Both the position numbers and the translations under genes were made by a program. The notes under the pieces were generated by a model. That model was not told the DNA's origin. It did no database searches and saw only the letters and a list, made by a program, of their open reading frames with translations. A stretch of DNA of 64,000 nucleotides from an uncultured Helcococcus sp. (lineage in GTDB: Bacteria; Bacillota; Clostridia; Tissierellales; Peptoniphilaceae). Every line of letters starts with the position of its first letter. The stretch's first letter is position 1. Positions 8,144 through 17,097 of this stretch are shown one piece after another. The stretch is taken from contig CALAZW010000087.1 of NCBI GenBank assembly GCA_937926545.1, forward strand, positions 60,719 to 124,718, written 5' to 3'.

Positions 8144-8158
8144 TTGACTAATGGTCAT
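8144..8158 (+). promoter_or_regulatory. TetR operator copy 2
   Basis: Second exact copy of the 15-bp element, at the expected transcription start region. The two copies bracket the -10 box and suggest cooperative autorepression by the adjacent TetR protein. Confidence 0.7.
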
Positions 8159-8185
8159 AAATTTTTTTGAAAGGAAGTGAGAAAC

Positions 8186-8782
8186 ATGGGAAGAGTAGAA
8201 AGAAATAAGGAAATCAAAAGAAATGCACTAATAGAAGCGGCCTACCAACTTTTTAATGAAAAGGGATTTCAGAATACGACCATAGAAGAAATCACAAGAG
8301 AAGCAGGAGTAGCCAAGGGAACATTTTACCTTTACTTTAAAAACAAGAAGGATATAGAAAGATATTTAATAATTGAGAAATCATATGTGATACTTATTAA
8401 GGCCATAGAGAAGGCTAGTAAGGATGCCTGTGAGCCAGTTGATCAATTTATTAAGTTCTTGGACTATCTTATAGATTATTTTAAAGAAAACGAGGATCTC
8501 TTAAAGATAATTCATAAGAATTTATCTTGGGGAATATTCACCAGTATATGGTATGACAAAAATAACAAGGATAGGATAGAGAAGGTAGAAGAAGTACTAA
8601 GACATTTCTCAGATTCAGTTTCTCCTAAAGAAATACCTGAAGAGAAAAAACCTATAGTACTATTCATTATTTTAGAAATGTTTGGTTCTGTACTATACAG
8701 CACCATAATAGATAAGGAGCCTGTCGAAATAGATGTGGTCAAGCCAGTAATGTTTGACAGCATAAGAAAGCTTCTTAAATAA
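8186..8782 (+). CDS. TetR/AcrR family transcriptional repressor
   Basis: 198 residues. The N-terminal HTH (about residues 8-53) reads IEAAYQLFNEKGFQNTTIEEI...GVAKGTFYLYFKNKKD, a textbook TetR DNA-binding domain; the C-terminal helical domain (ligand/dimer) is divergent. The ATG at 8186 is chosen with AAGGAAG upstream; a GTG three codons earlier is possible. It heads a three-gene operon with an MMPL exporter and an LxxG-repeat protein. It most likely represses its own promoter until an exporter substrate or membrane stress signal binds. Confidence 0.85.
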   Translation: MGRVERNKEIKRNALIEAAYQLFNEKGFQNTTIEEITREAGVAKGTFYLYFKNKKDIERYLIIEKSYVILIKAIEKASKDACEPVDQFIKFLDYLIDYFKENEDLLKIIHKNLSWGIFTSIWYDKNNKDRIEKVEEVLRHFSDSVSPKEIPEEKKPIVLFIILEMFGSVLYSTIIDKEPVEIDVVKPVMFDSIRKLLK

Positions 8783-8801
8783 GAAAGTTTGGAGTGATAT
8801 G

Positions 8802-10859
8802 ATGGAAAAGTTCAGTAAATGGTTAGTAAAACATCATAAATTAATCCTAATAGTATCCATACTATTATTGATTCCTTCTTATATAGGAGTTAAAAATACA
8901 AAGATTAATTATGATATTTTAGACTATCTACCAAAAGATTTAGACTCAACTAAGGGACAAATAGTTCTAGATGAGGATTTTAACAACGCCTCCACCGGTT
9001 TTTTTATGATAGAAAAAGACGATGTGGCGGAAGTTTTAAGAGTAAAAGAAGAAATTGAAAATATTGAAGGTGTCAATAAGGTAGTTTGGAGAGACGATCT
9101 AGTTGACGTGGTGGTACCAGAAGAAGTTTTGCCAGATGAAATAAGGGATGTTTTTTATTCAGAAGATACTACCTTGTTATTGGTTAAGTTCGATGAAGGA
9201 TCATCTTCTGAAATAACACAAGATGCGATAGATAAAATAAGAAATTTAGAATCTAGCTCACAATATTGGCTATCAGGAATGTCAGCCATAGGTAAGGACA
9301 CCAAGGAATTAGCAGATAAGGAAACACCAATTTATATAGCAATAGCAGTTGCCTTGAGTTTTCTAGTGCTTTCATTGACTACAGAATCTGTAGTTATACC
9401 AGTGCTTTTCCTATTAAATATAGGATTTGCAGTTGCCTATAATATGGGAACAAATATTTTCCTAGGTCAGATATCTTATCTTACAAAGTCAATTGCAGCA
9501 GTATTACAGTTGGCTGTTACCATGGACTATTCAATCTTCCTTTACCACAGGTATGAGGACGAGAGAAAAATTAAAGGTAATAAGGAAGAGGCCATGGAAA
9601 TAGCTGTAGGACAAACCATAACAGCTATTACGGGAAGTTCCCTTACTACCATAGCAGGGTTTTTGGCCCTATTGGCCATGAACCTAGGTTTGGGTAAGGA
9701 TATTGGTTTAGTTATGGCCAAGGGAGTTGTTTTTGGACTCTTAACAGCGGTTACTACCCTACCTTCCTTAATGTTAGTGTTTGATAAGCTAGTTCATAGG
9801 TTCCAACACAAGATTATCCTACCTAAGTTTGAGAAGTCATCTAAGTTTATCTTAAAGAACTATAAGTGGTTATTGATAGTATTTGTAGTCCTATTTATAC
9901 CTTCTATTTATGGAAGTAGAAGAACGGAAGAGTACTATGACTTGGATAGATCATTGCCAGATGATATGCCAGCCATAGAAGCTACTAGGAAATTAAAAGA
10001 CGACTACGATATGTCATCAACTCATTTTATGATAATAGATTCTAAGATGAGCAATAATGATAAACATGATTTAATCAAGGAAATAGAAGGTGTTGAAGGA
10101 ATTACCAAGGTAATAAATGGTAGTAACTTTATAGGTCTTAGAATTCCTAAGGAATTTATTCCAGATGATTTAATGGAAAACTTTGAGAAAAATGAGATGG
10201 AAAGCATTACCATCCAATCAAGTTATAAGACAGCCAGCAATGAAGTAAACAGTCAAATAGAAAAAATTAGAGAAATCGGTAAAAAATATGATGAGGAATC
10301 ACTTTTAACAGGTGAGGCAGTTCTTACGAGAGACCTTACTATAATAGCTGATGAGGACTTTAAGAGGGTAAATACATTTTCAATAATTTCAGTATTTGTA
10401 ATTATTGCTCTAGTATTTAAATCTATTTCAGTTCCAGTCCTATTGATAATGGCTATCCAATTGGCAATATTTATTAATATGTCTGTTCCTTACTATATAA
10501 ACCAAACTATACCATTTGTGGCAGGAATCATTATAGGAACCATTCAATTGGGATCAACCATTGACTATTCTATATTGATGACAACCAGATATATAGAAGA
10601 ACTTCAAGGTGGAGTAGAAAAACACTTGGCCATGGAACATACCATAAAGGAAACTTCCAGATCAATTGTATCATCTGCCCTAGCCTTTATAGCGGCAACC
10701 TTGGGAGTAGGAATTTACTCCAACATGGAAATAGTTGGTGTTATGAGCAGGATGATGGCAAGAGGATCATTTGTAAGTATGTTGGTAATTATTTACTTAT
10801 TACCATCCATATTATTGGTTTCAGAAAAATTAATACTAAAGACAACAAAGAAAAAATAG
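8802..10859 (+). CDS. RND superfamily (MMPL-type) exporter
   Basis: 685 residues. Two homologous halves, each with one membrane helix, an extracytoplasmic domain, then a five-helix bundle (helices near residues 15-30, 180-330, 355-375 and 530-680), giving about 12 helices. Each bundle has the MMPL-type helix signature (AVTMDYSIFLYHRY; GSTIDYSILMTTRY), where the Asp in MDYS/IDYS relays protons. Such Gram-positive proteins move lipids or hydrophobic drugs out of the membrane using the proton gradient. GGAG precedes two tandem ATGs; the second is taken. Paired with the LxxG protein downstream; substrate unknown. Confidence 0.85.
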   Translation: MEKFSKWLVKHHKLILIVSILLLIPSYIGVKNTKINYDILDYLPKDLDSTKGQIVLDEDFNNASTGFFMIEKDDVAEVLRVKEEIENIEGVNKVVWRDDLVDVVVPEEVLPDEIRDVFYSEDTTLLLVKFDEGSSSEITQDAIDKIRNLESSSQYWLSGMSAIGKDTKELADKETPIYIAIAVALSFLVLSLTTESVVIPVLFLLNIGFAVAYNMGTNIFLGQISYLTKSIAAVLQLAVTMDYSIFLYHRYEDERKIKGNKEEAMEIAVGQTITAITGSSLTTIAGFLALLAMNLGLGKDIGLVMAKGVVFGLLTAVTTLPSLMLVFDKLVHRFQHKIILPKFEKSSKFILKNYKWLLIVFVVLFIPSIYGSRRTEEYYDLDRSLPDDMPAIEATRKLKDDYDMSSTHFMIIDSKMSNNDKHDLIKEIEGVEGITKVINGSNFIGLRIPKEFIPDDLMENFEKNEMESITIQSSYKTASNEVNSQIEKIREIGKKYDEESLLTGEAVLTRDLTIIADEDFKRVNTFSIISVFVIIALVFKSISVPVLLIMAIQLAIFINMSVPYYINQTIPFVAGIIIGTIQLGSTIDYSILMTTRYIEELQGGVEKHLAMEHTIKETSRSIVSSALAFIAATLGVGIYSNMEIVGVMSRMMARGSFVSMLVIIYLLPSILLVSEKLILKTTKKK

Positions 10860-10868
10860 GGTGATATG

Positions 10869-12959
10869 ATGAAAAGAACAAATAAAATAACAGCTATAGC
10901 TTTATCTGCCTTAATAACAGTAAATATGGCAGTTCCAAGCATAGCTTTTGCAAAAACAAGTATAGAAAAAGATGAATCAATATTTGTAAATATGGATTCA
11001 GATGGAAAGATAGAAAGTCAAATAGGTAGTGTATGGCTACATTCAGACAAGAATATTAACTATAGTGAAGAAACTAAACTAAAGGATATAAAAAACCTTA
11101 AGGGTAAGGAAGAATTCAAATTGGAAAGTGATAGATTAAGTTGGGACTTGGCTTCCAATGAAGTTTACTACCAAGGTAATTTGGATGAGAAAATGCCTTT
11201 AGACATTAGGGTTAGTTATAGCTTAGATGGAAAGACTGTTAAGAAGGAAGATCTTAAGGATGTTTCTGGTAACTTGAAAATTAATGTTGATATGGTTAAT
11301 AGGGATGAGGAATTTAAGCTTATGAATGGTAAAAACCAAAAGATTTATGTTCCACATGCAGCCTTAACCACTATGATCTTTGATGTGGATGAAGTATCCA
11401 ATGTAAAGATAAATTCAGGTAAGATTGTAAATGAAGGTAAGAAGGTTGTAGCAACTAATCTATCCATGCCAGGCATGAATGAAATTTTTGAAGATAAACT
11501 AGAAGATTTGGATGTGGACTTGGACAAGCTATTTAAAGATACCATGGAAGTTGAAATGGAAGTAAAAGACTTTACTATGCCAAGTATTATGGTTGTTATA
11601 GCTGATGAAGATCTAGATACAGAAAAGATAGACAAGGCAAATGACTTGGACGAATTACTAGATGGACTTAATGAGTTAAAAGAAAATAGTGATAAAATCA
11701 TGGATGGTATCACTGAATTAAACAAGGGATCCAAGGAATTACAAGATGGAACCAACCAATTAAGCGATGGAGTATCCAAGTTAAGTGATGGTGGTAACAA
11801 GTTATACGATGGGGTTTTAAAACTATCAGATAATACACCAAAACTAGTGGCTGGTAGCAAGCAATTGGAAGATGGTATGAATAAGTTGGGTGGAGGCCTT
11901 AATGAATTAAGTTCAGGAACATCCAAGTTAGAAGAAAAATCTAAACTTATAGGTACTAGCAGTAGTCAACTATATGCAGGAAGTGTTCAATTGGACGATG
12001 GTATAAATGAATTGGTAGCTGCTATTAAACCTTTATTAGCCTTAAATGCTGACAAGGGCAAGATAGAAATGATCAATCAAATTGAAAACTTTGCCAAGGG
12101 AACCCTACAAGTTTTATCCTCTCTAGATGGTTCAGCCAATGAAATAGTTGCCAGCCTAGAAGGATTGAACAATCAAAGTATCCAATTGGGACAATTAATA
12201 GAACAAACAGCCCCAGGAGAAGAAGATAAAGAAAATGTTAAGCTTATAGCAGCCAACCAAGGTTTGGTAGCTGTTAAGGCAGGTATAGATAATCAAATAG
12301 AAGGACTAAATAAAAAATTAGGACAAATGCAAGCTCAAGCCCAAGGCCTAAATGAACTTAAGCTTGGAGCTCAAACAATTATAGAAAAATGTGAAGCTTT
12401 AAAACAAGGCTTAAACCCTGAAGCAGGAAATGAAGAAATGGAAGCCAAGTTAAATCAATTACTTGCAGGCTCCAACCAATTAAGAAGTGGTTTGGAACAA
12501 TTCTCAACAGGTCTAAACAATGAATTATTGCCTGGTATTTCTCAATTAAAGGCTGCATCAGACCAATTAAGCCAAGGTTCAAGCCAATTATCAATTGGTT
12601 TTGCTGAATTGAACAAGGGGTTAAATACCCTAGGAAATGGAGTTAACCCTCTATTAGCAGGTAGTCAACAGTTGAGAGATGGTCTAAATACCCTAGATTC
12701 CAAGACTGGTGATTTAACAGACGGAGTTAAAAAGTTAAATGAAGGAACAGCTGAATTGGAAGAAGGCTATAGCAAGTTTAACAAGGAAGGTATTTACAAA
12801 TTGACAGATGAAGCTAAGGAAAAAACAGACAGCATCAAGGACTTAATAGAATTAAAGGACGCTGTATTTGACTTGGCCAAGGACAGATATTCAATCACAG
12901 GAAGAGCTGTTGATATGGATGTTGTTCTAACACAAAAATATATTATTAAAATAGATTAA
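10869..12959 (+). CDS. Secreted YhgE-like protein with xxxLxxG heptad repeats
   Basis: 696 residues. N-terminal signal peptide (to about AFA, residue 29), a ~240-residue globular part, then two blocks of heptads of the LxxG type (about residues 270-370, and again 560-660: repeated units like ELNKGSKELQDGTNQLSDG). Leucine-glycine heptads form long helical hairpins. YhgE/Pip proteins carry such repeats between membrane helices, but here no C-terminal membrane helix is evident, so it may act as a periplasmic-side companion of the MMPL exporter 9 nt upstream. Asn and Gln are abundant in the middle. Function inferred from operon only. Confidence 0.7.
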   Translation: MKRTNKITAIALSALITVNMAVPSIAFAKTSIEKDESIFVNMDSDGKIESQIGSVWLHSDKNINYSEETKLKDIKNLKGKEEFKLESDRLSWDLASNEVYYQGNLDEKMPLDIRVSYSLDGKTVKKEDLKDVSGNLKINVDMVNRDEEFKLMNGKNQKIYVPHAALTTMIFDVDEVSNVKINSGKIVNEGKKVVATNLSMPGMNEIFEDKLEDLDVDLDKLFKDTMEVEMEVKDFTMPSIMVVIADEDLDTEKIDKANDLDELLDGLNELKENSDKIMDGITELNKGSKELQDGTNQLSDGVSKLSDGGNKLYDGVLKLSDNTPKLVAGSKQLEDGMNKLGGGLNELSSGTSKLEEKSKLIGTSSSQLYAGSVQLDDGINELVAAIKPLLALNADKGKIEMINQIENFAKGTLQVLSSLDGSANEIVASLEGLNNQSIQLGQLIEQTAPGEEDKENVKLIAANQGLVAVKAGIDNQIEGLNKKLGQMQAQAQGLNELKLGAQTIIEKCEALKQGLNPEAGNEEMEAKLNQLLAGSNQLRSGLEQFSTGLNNELLPGISQLKAASDQLSQGSSQLSIGFAELNKGLNTLGNGVNPLLAGSQQLRDGLNTLDSKTGDLTDGVKKLNEGTAELEEGYSKFNKEGIYKLTDEAKEKTDSIKDLIELKDAVFDLAKDRYSITGRAVDMDVVLTQKYIIKID

Positions 12960-12967
12960 TAAATAGG

Positions 12968-12994
12968 GATCCGGCTAAGACCGGATCTTTTTTT
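12968..12994 (+). terminator. Terminator of the tetR-MMPL-LxxG operon
   Basis: Stem GATCCGG / CCGGATC, 6-nt loop, followed by seven T. Confidence 0.9.
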
Positions 12995-13003
12995 ATAAAA
13001 TAG

Positions 13004-13032
13004 TTGACAAAGTATAATTATTAAGTTATTAT
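13004..13032 (+). promoter_or_regulatory. Promoter of the T-box-controlled amino-acid transporter
   Basis: Consensus -35 TTGACA (13004-13009), 17-bp spacer, -10 TATTAT (13027-13032). Confidence 0.85.
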
Positions 13033-13039
13033 GAATAGC

Positions 13040-13274
13040 AATTAAAGATAATCTTTGAAGCAAAGAGTAGCTGTGGGAGTAAATCTTCCAGAGAGTCGCA
13101 TTTGGTGGGAAGCGATAGATGAAAGGACAGTGAAAAGAGTTGCTGAGATAGGTGAGACAAAACGAAAGTGAGTATCTCATCTCGCAAAAAAAGCGTTAAA
13201 TTTTTTGAGTTGATCATTTAGATTAATAGAGTGGTACCGCGGGATTCTCGCCTCTTTAGGAGGGGAGTTTTTTT
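13040..13274 (+). promoter_or_regulatory. T-box riboswitch (complete unit)
   Basis: Stem I is closed by AGCAA (13059-13063) pairing with TTGCT (13140-13144) and CTGT (13071-13074) pairing with ACAG (13127-13130). Its distal arm carries AGAGAG...GGTGGGAA inside the TCGC/GCGA stem, the tRNA-elbow-binding region. The specifier loop has AGTA on the 5' side and GTGAA-AAG-A on the 3' side, suggesting a Lys codon AAG (13135-13137); AGA (Arg) one base later is possible. A Stem II-like repeat follows at 13144-13183. The T-box core AGAGTGGTACCGCGG (13228-13242) precedes terminator CTCGCCTC/GAGGGGAG (13247-13267) and seven T. Uncharged tRNA would permit read-through. Confidence 0.9.
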
Positions 13275-13307
13275 ATTTTAGGGAAAACTTTATTTAAATG
13301 GTTAATA

Positions 13308-13353
13308 AGAGTGGCAACACGGGTATACCGTCTCTTAATAGAGGCGTTTTTTT
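13308..13353 (+). promoter_or_regulatory. Second antiterminator/terminator unit of the T-box leader (no Stem I)
   Basis: A second T-box-like core, AGAGTGGCAACACGGG (13308-13323), is followed by terminator CGTCTC/GAGGCG (13329-13346) and seven T (13347-13353). Only 33 nt separate it from the first terminator, too short for another Stem I. It therefore looks like a duplicated decision module that must share the first Stem I or act on its own. Confidence 0.8.
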
Positions 13354-13377
13354 ATTGTTTATTTTAGGGAGAGTAGT

Positions 13378-14811
13378 ATGAAAAATAAAAAATTTATTAG
13401 CCTGCTATTGATTGTATTATTAATAATCAGCGGCTGTGGCAAGGATGTTGAAAAAAAAGAAGGAAGAGTTGGAGAAATCCAAGAAAAAGGTAAATTGGTA
13501 GTAGCTACAAGTGCAGACTATCCTCCATACGAATATATAGAAAATAAGGATGGTAAGGATGAGATAGTAGGATTTGACATAGAAATAGTAAAGTACATAG
13601 CAGATGCCTGGAAGGTGGATTTAGAAGTTAAAAACGTGGAATTTGAAGCCCTACTTATGGGATTAGAATCAGGCATGTATGATATGGTTATAGCAGGTAT
13701 GACCCCAGACCCTAGCAGGAAGGCCAGCTTCTCAGATATATATTACAATGCTGAGCATGGTTTAATAGTTAGAAGTGAAGATGCGGATGAATATACCAGT
13801 CTGGAAGACATGAAGGGAAAGAAAGTTGGAGTTCAGTTGGGATCTGTTCAAGAAGATATCTTGGACAAGATGGATGGGGTTGATAAACAGGCCCTAGGTT
13901 TAATAACCAACCTTATTATGGAACTAAAGACAGACAAGATAGATGGAATTTTAATGGAAAAACCTGTGGCAGAATCCTTTGCTAAGGTTCATTCAGAGCT
14001 AAAGGTTGTAGATAGCATATCTATCATAGATGAAACAGGAGGATCTGCCATAGCCATGAGGGAAGATGATGGCCAGTTGGCAGAAGAAGTAAATGTGGTC
14101 TTAAATAAGATCAAAGAAGAGGGACTTGTTGACAAGTGGATAGTAGAAGCCAATGAGGCAGCCAGTGAAGAGCAAAGTGATTCCTATGGAAACTTCTACC
14201 TGGCAGGTATTAAATTTACCCTACTTCTATCATTTTTCTCATTGGTTTTAGGTTTTGTATTAGGACTTATTATAACCAAGATGAGAATGAGTGATTATAA
14301 GGGCTTAAAACTTATAGCAGGGATCTTTGTAGAAATTATAAGGGGAACTCCTCTTATGGTTCAAATCCTTCTTGTTTATTATGGTAGCGATACTTTCGGT
14401 ATCAATATGGGGGCCTTTACAGCTTCTTTAATAGCAGTTGCCATCAATAGTGGAGCCTATGTATCTGAAATAATAAGATCAGGTATTGAGTCTGTTGACA
14501 AGGGACAGATGGAGGCTGGAAGATCTTTAGGTTTAAGCAAGAAACAAACTATGAATAAGATTATTATGCCCCAGGCCATAAGAAATATTTTACCGGCCTT
14601 GGGAAATGAGTTCGTAACCTTGATTAAGGAAACATCTATAGCGTCAACTATAGGGGTGGCAGAGCTTATGTACCAAACGAAAAAGGTTCAAACCTTGAGT
14701 TTTGAAGGTATTAAACCACTTTTATTTGGAACCCTTATTTACTTTATATTGACCTTTAGTATTTCCCTAGTAATGAAGAAATTGGAAAGGAAGTTGGCCC
14801 ACAATGATTAA
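13378..14811 (+). CDS. Amino-acid ABC transporter, fused binding protein and permease
   Basis: 477 residues. Signal peptide with lipobox ISGC (C20), then a type SBP_bac_3 amino-acid-binding domain (~38-262; [29 protein letters not shown]), then a His/Glu/Gln/Arg-type permease domain (~275-472) with RGTPLMVQ and the coupling loop [21 protein letters not shown]. In such fusions the lipid anchor and permease hold the receptor at the pore. RBS AGGGAGAG. The ATPase gene overlaps by 8 nt. The T-box ahead ties expression to uncharged tRNA, with lysine or arginine the likely ligand class (inferred from the specifier). Confidence 0.88.
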   Translation: MKNKKFISLLLIVLLIISGCGKDVEKKEGRVGEIQEKGKLVVATSADYPPYEYIENKDGKDEIVGFDIEIVKYIADAWKVDLEVKNVEFEALLMGLESGMYDMVIAGMTPDPSRKASFSDIYYNAEHGLIVRSEDADEYTSLEDMKGKKVGVQLGSVQEDILDKMDGVDKQALGLITNLIMELKTDKIDGILMEKPVAESFAKVHSELKVVDSISIIDETGGSAIAMREDDGQLAEEVNVVLNKIKEEGLVDKWIVEANEAASEEQSDSYGNFYLAGIKFTLLLSFFSLVLGFVLGLIITKMRMSDYKGLKLIAGIFVEIIRGTPLMVQILLVYYGSDTFGINMGAFTASLIAVAINSGAYVSEIIRSGIESVDKGQMEAGRSLGLSKKQTMNKIIMPQAIRNILPALGNEFVTLIKETSIASTIGVAELMYQTKKVQTLSFEGIKPLLFGTLIYFILTFSISLVMKKLERKLAHND

Positions 14812-15526
14812 GATTAAAAATTTATACAAGAGTTTTGGAGAAAAAGAAATATTAAAAGGCATAGATTTAAATATAGAAAAGGGAGAGGTGGTTTCTATTA
14901 TAGGACCTTCAGGATCAGGTAAGTCCACTCTTTTAAGGTGTATGAACCACCTGGAAAAACCAGATGATGGAGAAATCTACTTTAAGGATCAATTGGTTGG
15001 TCAAAGTGAGGCCAGTCTAAATGAAATTAGACAGAGTATGGGAATGGTCTTTCAAAGTTTTAACCTTTTTCCCCACAAGACAGTTATGGAAAACATAACT
15101 ATGGCTCCCTTGTTAACAGGTAGGGCAACTGCCCAAGAGGCAGAAAAAAAGGCCTTGAACCTCTTAAAGATTTTAGGCTTGGAGGATAAAAAAGACGTTT
15201 ATCCAACTACCTTATCAGGGGGACAAAAGCAAAGAATAGCCATGGCCAGAGCCTTGGCTATGGAACCAGAACTTATGCTTTTTGACGAGGTAACATCAGC
15301 CCTAGATCCGGAAATGGTAGGAGAGGTTTTAGATGTTATGAAGGACTTGGCCCTATCAGGCATGACCATGGTAATAGTTACCCATGAGATGAATTTTGCA
15401 GAAAACATATCAGACAGGGTGATTTTTATGGCAGATGGACATATAGTTGAAGAGGGTAGTCCAGAAGAGGTATTTGAGAATACTAGAGAGCAAAGGACTA
15501 AAGACTTCCTATCAAAAGTGCTATAA
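14804..15526 (+). CDS. Amino-acid ABC transporter ATP-binding protein (GlnQ/ArtM type)
   Basis: 240 residues, the normal length of polar amino-acid transporter ATPases. Walker [10 protein letters not shown] (~32-40), Q-loop [12 protein letters not shown], signature LSGGQKQR, Walker [12 protein letters not shown] and H-loop THEM are all present. Overlaps the permease fusion by 8 nt, so it is translationally coupled and energises that importer. I saw no clear terminator in the 115 bp after it. Confidence 0.9.
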   Translation: MIKIKNLYKSFGEKEILKGIDLNIEKGEVVSIIGPSGSGKSTLLRCMNHLEKPDDGEIYFKDQLVGQSEASLNEIRQSMGMVFQSFNLFPHKTVMENITMAPLLTGRATAQEAEKKALNLLKILGLEDKKDVYPTTLSGGQKQRIAMARALAMEPELMLFDEVTSALDPEMVGEVLDVMKDLALSGMTMVIVTHEMNFAENISDRVIFMADGHIVEEGSPEEVFENTREQRTKDFLSKVL

Positions 15527-15581
15527 TAGTAGATATAGTTTTTAATTCATGGGAAAATGGGTAAATATCTAAATGTATGAA

Positions 15582-15610
15582 TTGAAAAAAGATTGTATAT
15601 ATGCTAAAAT
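15582..15610 (+). promoter_or_regulatory. Promoter of the CNNM/CBS gene
   Basis: -35 TTGAAA (15582-15587), 17-bp spacer, extended -10 TGC-TAAAAT (15602-15610). Confidence 0.7.
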
Positions 15611-15641
15611 AGCTTAACTAAATTATGATAGGGGGACTTAA

Positions 15642-17021
15642 ATGAACATTCCACAGGTGGCTTCTGAGGTTGGACCCAGTAGGGGGAATTTGGGAGCACA
15701 GATAGGTTTAATAGTATTACTAACGTTAATAAATGCATTTTTCTCAGCGGCAGAAATGGCCTTGGTTTCTTTGGATAAAAATAAACTAAAGCAAGAGGCT
15801 GAAGAGGGGGATGCCAAGGCAAGAAAAATATTAAATGTATTGAAAGATCAATCAAAGTTTTTATCAACTATACAGGTTGCCATAACCCTGGCTGGTTTCT
15901 TTAACTCAGCAGCGGCAGCGACAGGTATAGCTTCAAAATTAGGTGGCTTGATGGAGGTACAGAATATACCTTATCCATACACACTGGCAACCATTTTAAT
16001 TACTTTGGTTTTATCTTACATAACCATAGTATTTGGAGAGTTGGTTCCAAAGAGAGTGGCCCTAGTTAGAAGTGAGAAATTCGCTAGAAATGCCATTGGG
16101 GTAATAAACTTTACATCTAAGGTTTTTGGACCTTTTGTAAAATTACTTTCCCTGTCCACTAATTTTGTCTTAAAAATATTTGGCATTAGTTCAGAGGATG
16201 TTGAAGAAAGAATAACAATAAATGATATAAAGTCAATGTTACAAATAGGTGAGGATCAAGGTATTATAGATCCTATAGAAAGCGATATGATAAATTCCGT
16301 AATAGGCCTGGATGAGACTAGCGCTGAAGAAATAATGACGGCTAGGCCGGAGGTATTTACTATAGATGTAAATGATTCCTTCGACAAGTACTTGGATGAA
16401 ATGCTCAACTTAAAATACTCTAGAATACCAGTTTATGAAGATGATGTGGATAATATCATTGGAATCCTATATTTAAAAGATTATTTATTGGCAAGTTATC
16501 AAAATGGCTTTGAGAATGTGGATATTAGATCCATATTAAAACCTGCTTATTTTGTACCGGAAAGAAAGAACATTAATGAATTATTTAATGATCTACAAAG
16601 TACCAATAGATATATGGCTCTACTTATTGACGAATACGGAGGCTTTTCAGGTATAGTTACCATGGAGGACTTAATAGAGGAAATAGTTGGTGATATTGAT
16701 GATGAATATGACCATGATGAGCCAGAAATAGAAAAAATAAATGACGATATTTTCATGGCTAGGGGATCTCTTTCTATTAAGGAGATGAATACCCAATTGG
16801 GTGTTGAGGTCGATGAAGATAGTGAGGACTATGATACCCTAGGTGGTCTAGTAATTTATCTACTAGGTCATATACCAGAAGATGGCGAAACCTATCTTTT
16901 CCAATATGAGGGATTGGAAATATTTGTTATAGATGTTAAGGAAAAGAGGGTCCAAGAGGCTAGGTTAAAAAGACTTCCCTTGGAAAGTGAAGAGGAAGAA
17001 GATAAGGAAGAAGAGGACTAA
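15642..17021 (+). CDS. CNNM/HlyC-CorC family transmembrane CBS-domain protein
   Basis: 459 residues. Order: CNNM membrane domain (~20-200, with FFSAAEMALVSLDK and GELVPKRVAL), paired CBS domains (~215-345, with EEIMTARPEVFTID and LIDEYGGFSGIVTMEDLIEEIVG), and the C-terminal CorC_HlyC domain (~360-445, RGSLSIKEMNTQLG). A strongly acidic tail closes it. Relatives such as MpfA/YhdP export Mg2+ or maintain Mg2+ homeostasis with nucleotide control through the CBS pair; older names call them haemolysins. Its own promoter and terminator make it monocistronic. Confidence 0.85.
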   Translation: MNIPQVASEVGPSRGNLGAQIGLIVLLTLINAFFSAAEMALVSLDKNKLKQEAEEGDAKARKILNVLKDQSKFLSTIQVAITLAGFFNSAAAATGIASKLGGLMEVQNIPYPYTLATILITLVLSYITIVFGELVPKRVALVRSEKFARNAIGVINFTSKVFGPFVKLLSLSTNFVLKIFGISSEDVEERITINDIKSMLQIGEDQGIIDPIESDMINSVIGLDETSAEEIMTARPEVFTIDVNDSFDKYLDEMLNLKYSRIPVYEDDVDNIIGILYLKDYLLASYQNGFENVDIRSILKPAYFVPERKNINELFNDLQSTNRYMALLIDEYGGFSGIVTMEDLIEEIVGDIDDEYDHDEPEIEKINDDIFMARGSLSIKEMNTQLGVEVDEDSEDYDTLGGLVIYLLGHIPEDGETYLFQYEGLEIFVIDVKEKRVQEARLKRLPLESEEEEDKEEED

Positions 17022-17049
17022 GACCTTTCGAAAGAAAGGTCTTTTTTTT
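17021..17049 (+). terminator. Terminator of the CNNM gene
   Basis: Stem GACCTTTC / GAAAGGTC closed by a GAAA tetraloop, followed by eight T. Confidence 0.92.
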
Positions 17050-17076
17050 GAATAATAATAATCTATTAGGTATAAT
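17048..17076 (+). promoter_or_regulatory. Promoter of the HAD-galU-DsrE operon
   Basis: -35 TTGAAT (17048-17053) overlaps the end of the preceding terminator's T run; 17-bp spacer; -10 TATAAT (17071-17076). Confidence 0.75.
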
Positions 17077-17097
17077 TGACTTAAATAAGGAGAGAGT

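Noticed and set aside
11345..11926. 193-codon minus-strand frame
   Set aside because: Serine-rich shadow of the LxxG repeats on the other strand; low-complexity composition and no start signals.
15544..15583. AATTCAT...ATGAATT inverted repeat as a terminator for the amino-acid transporter
   Set aside because: Only 7 AT-rich pairs with a 26-nt loop, and no suitable T run.
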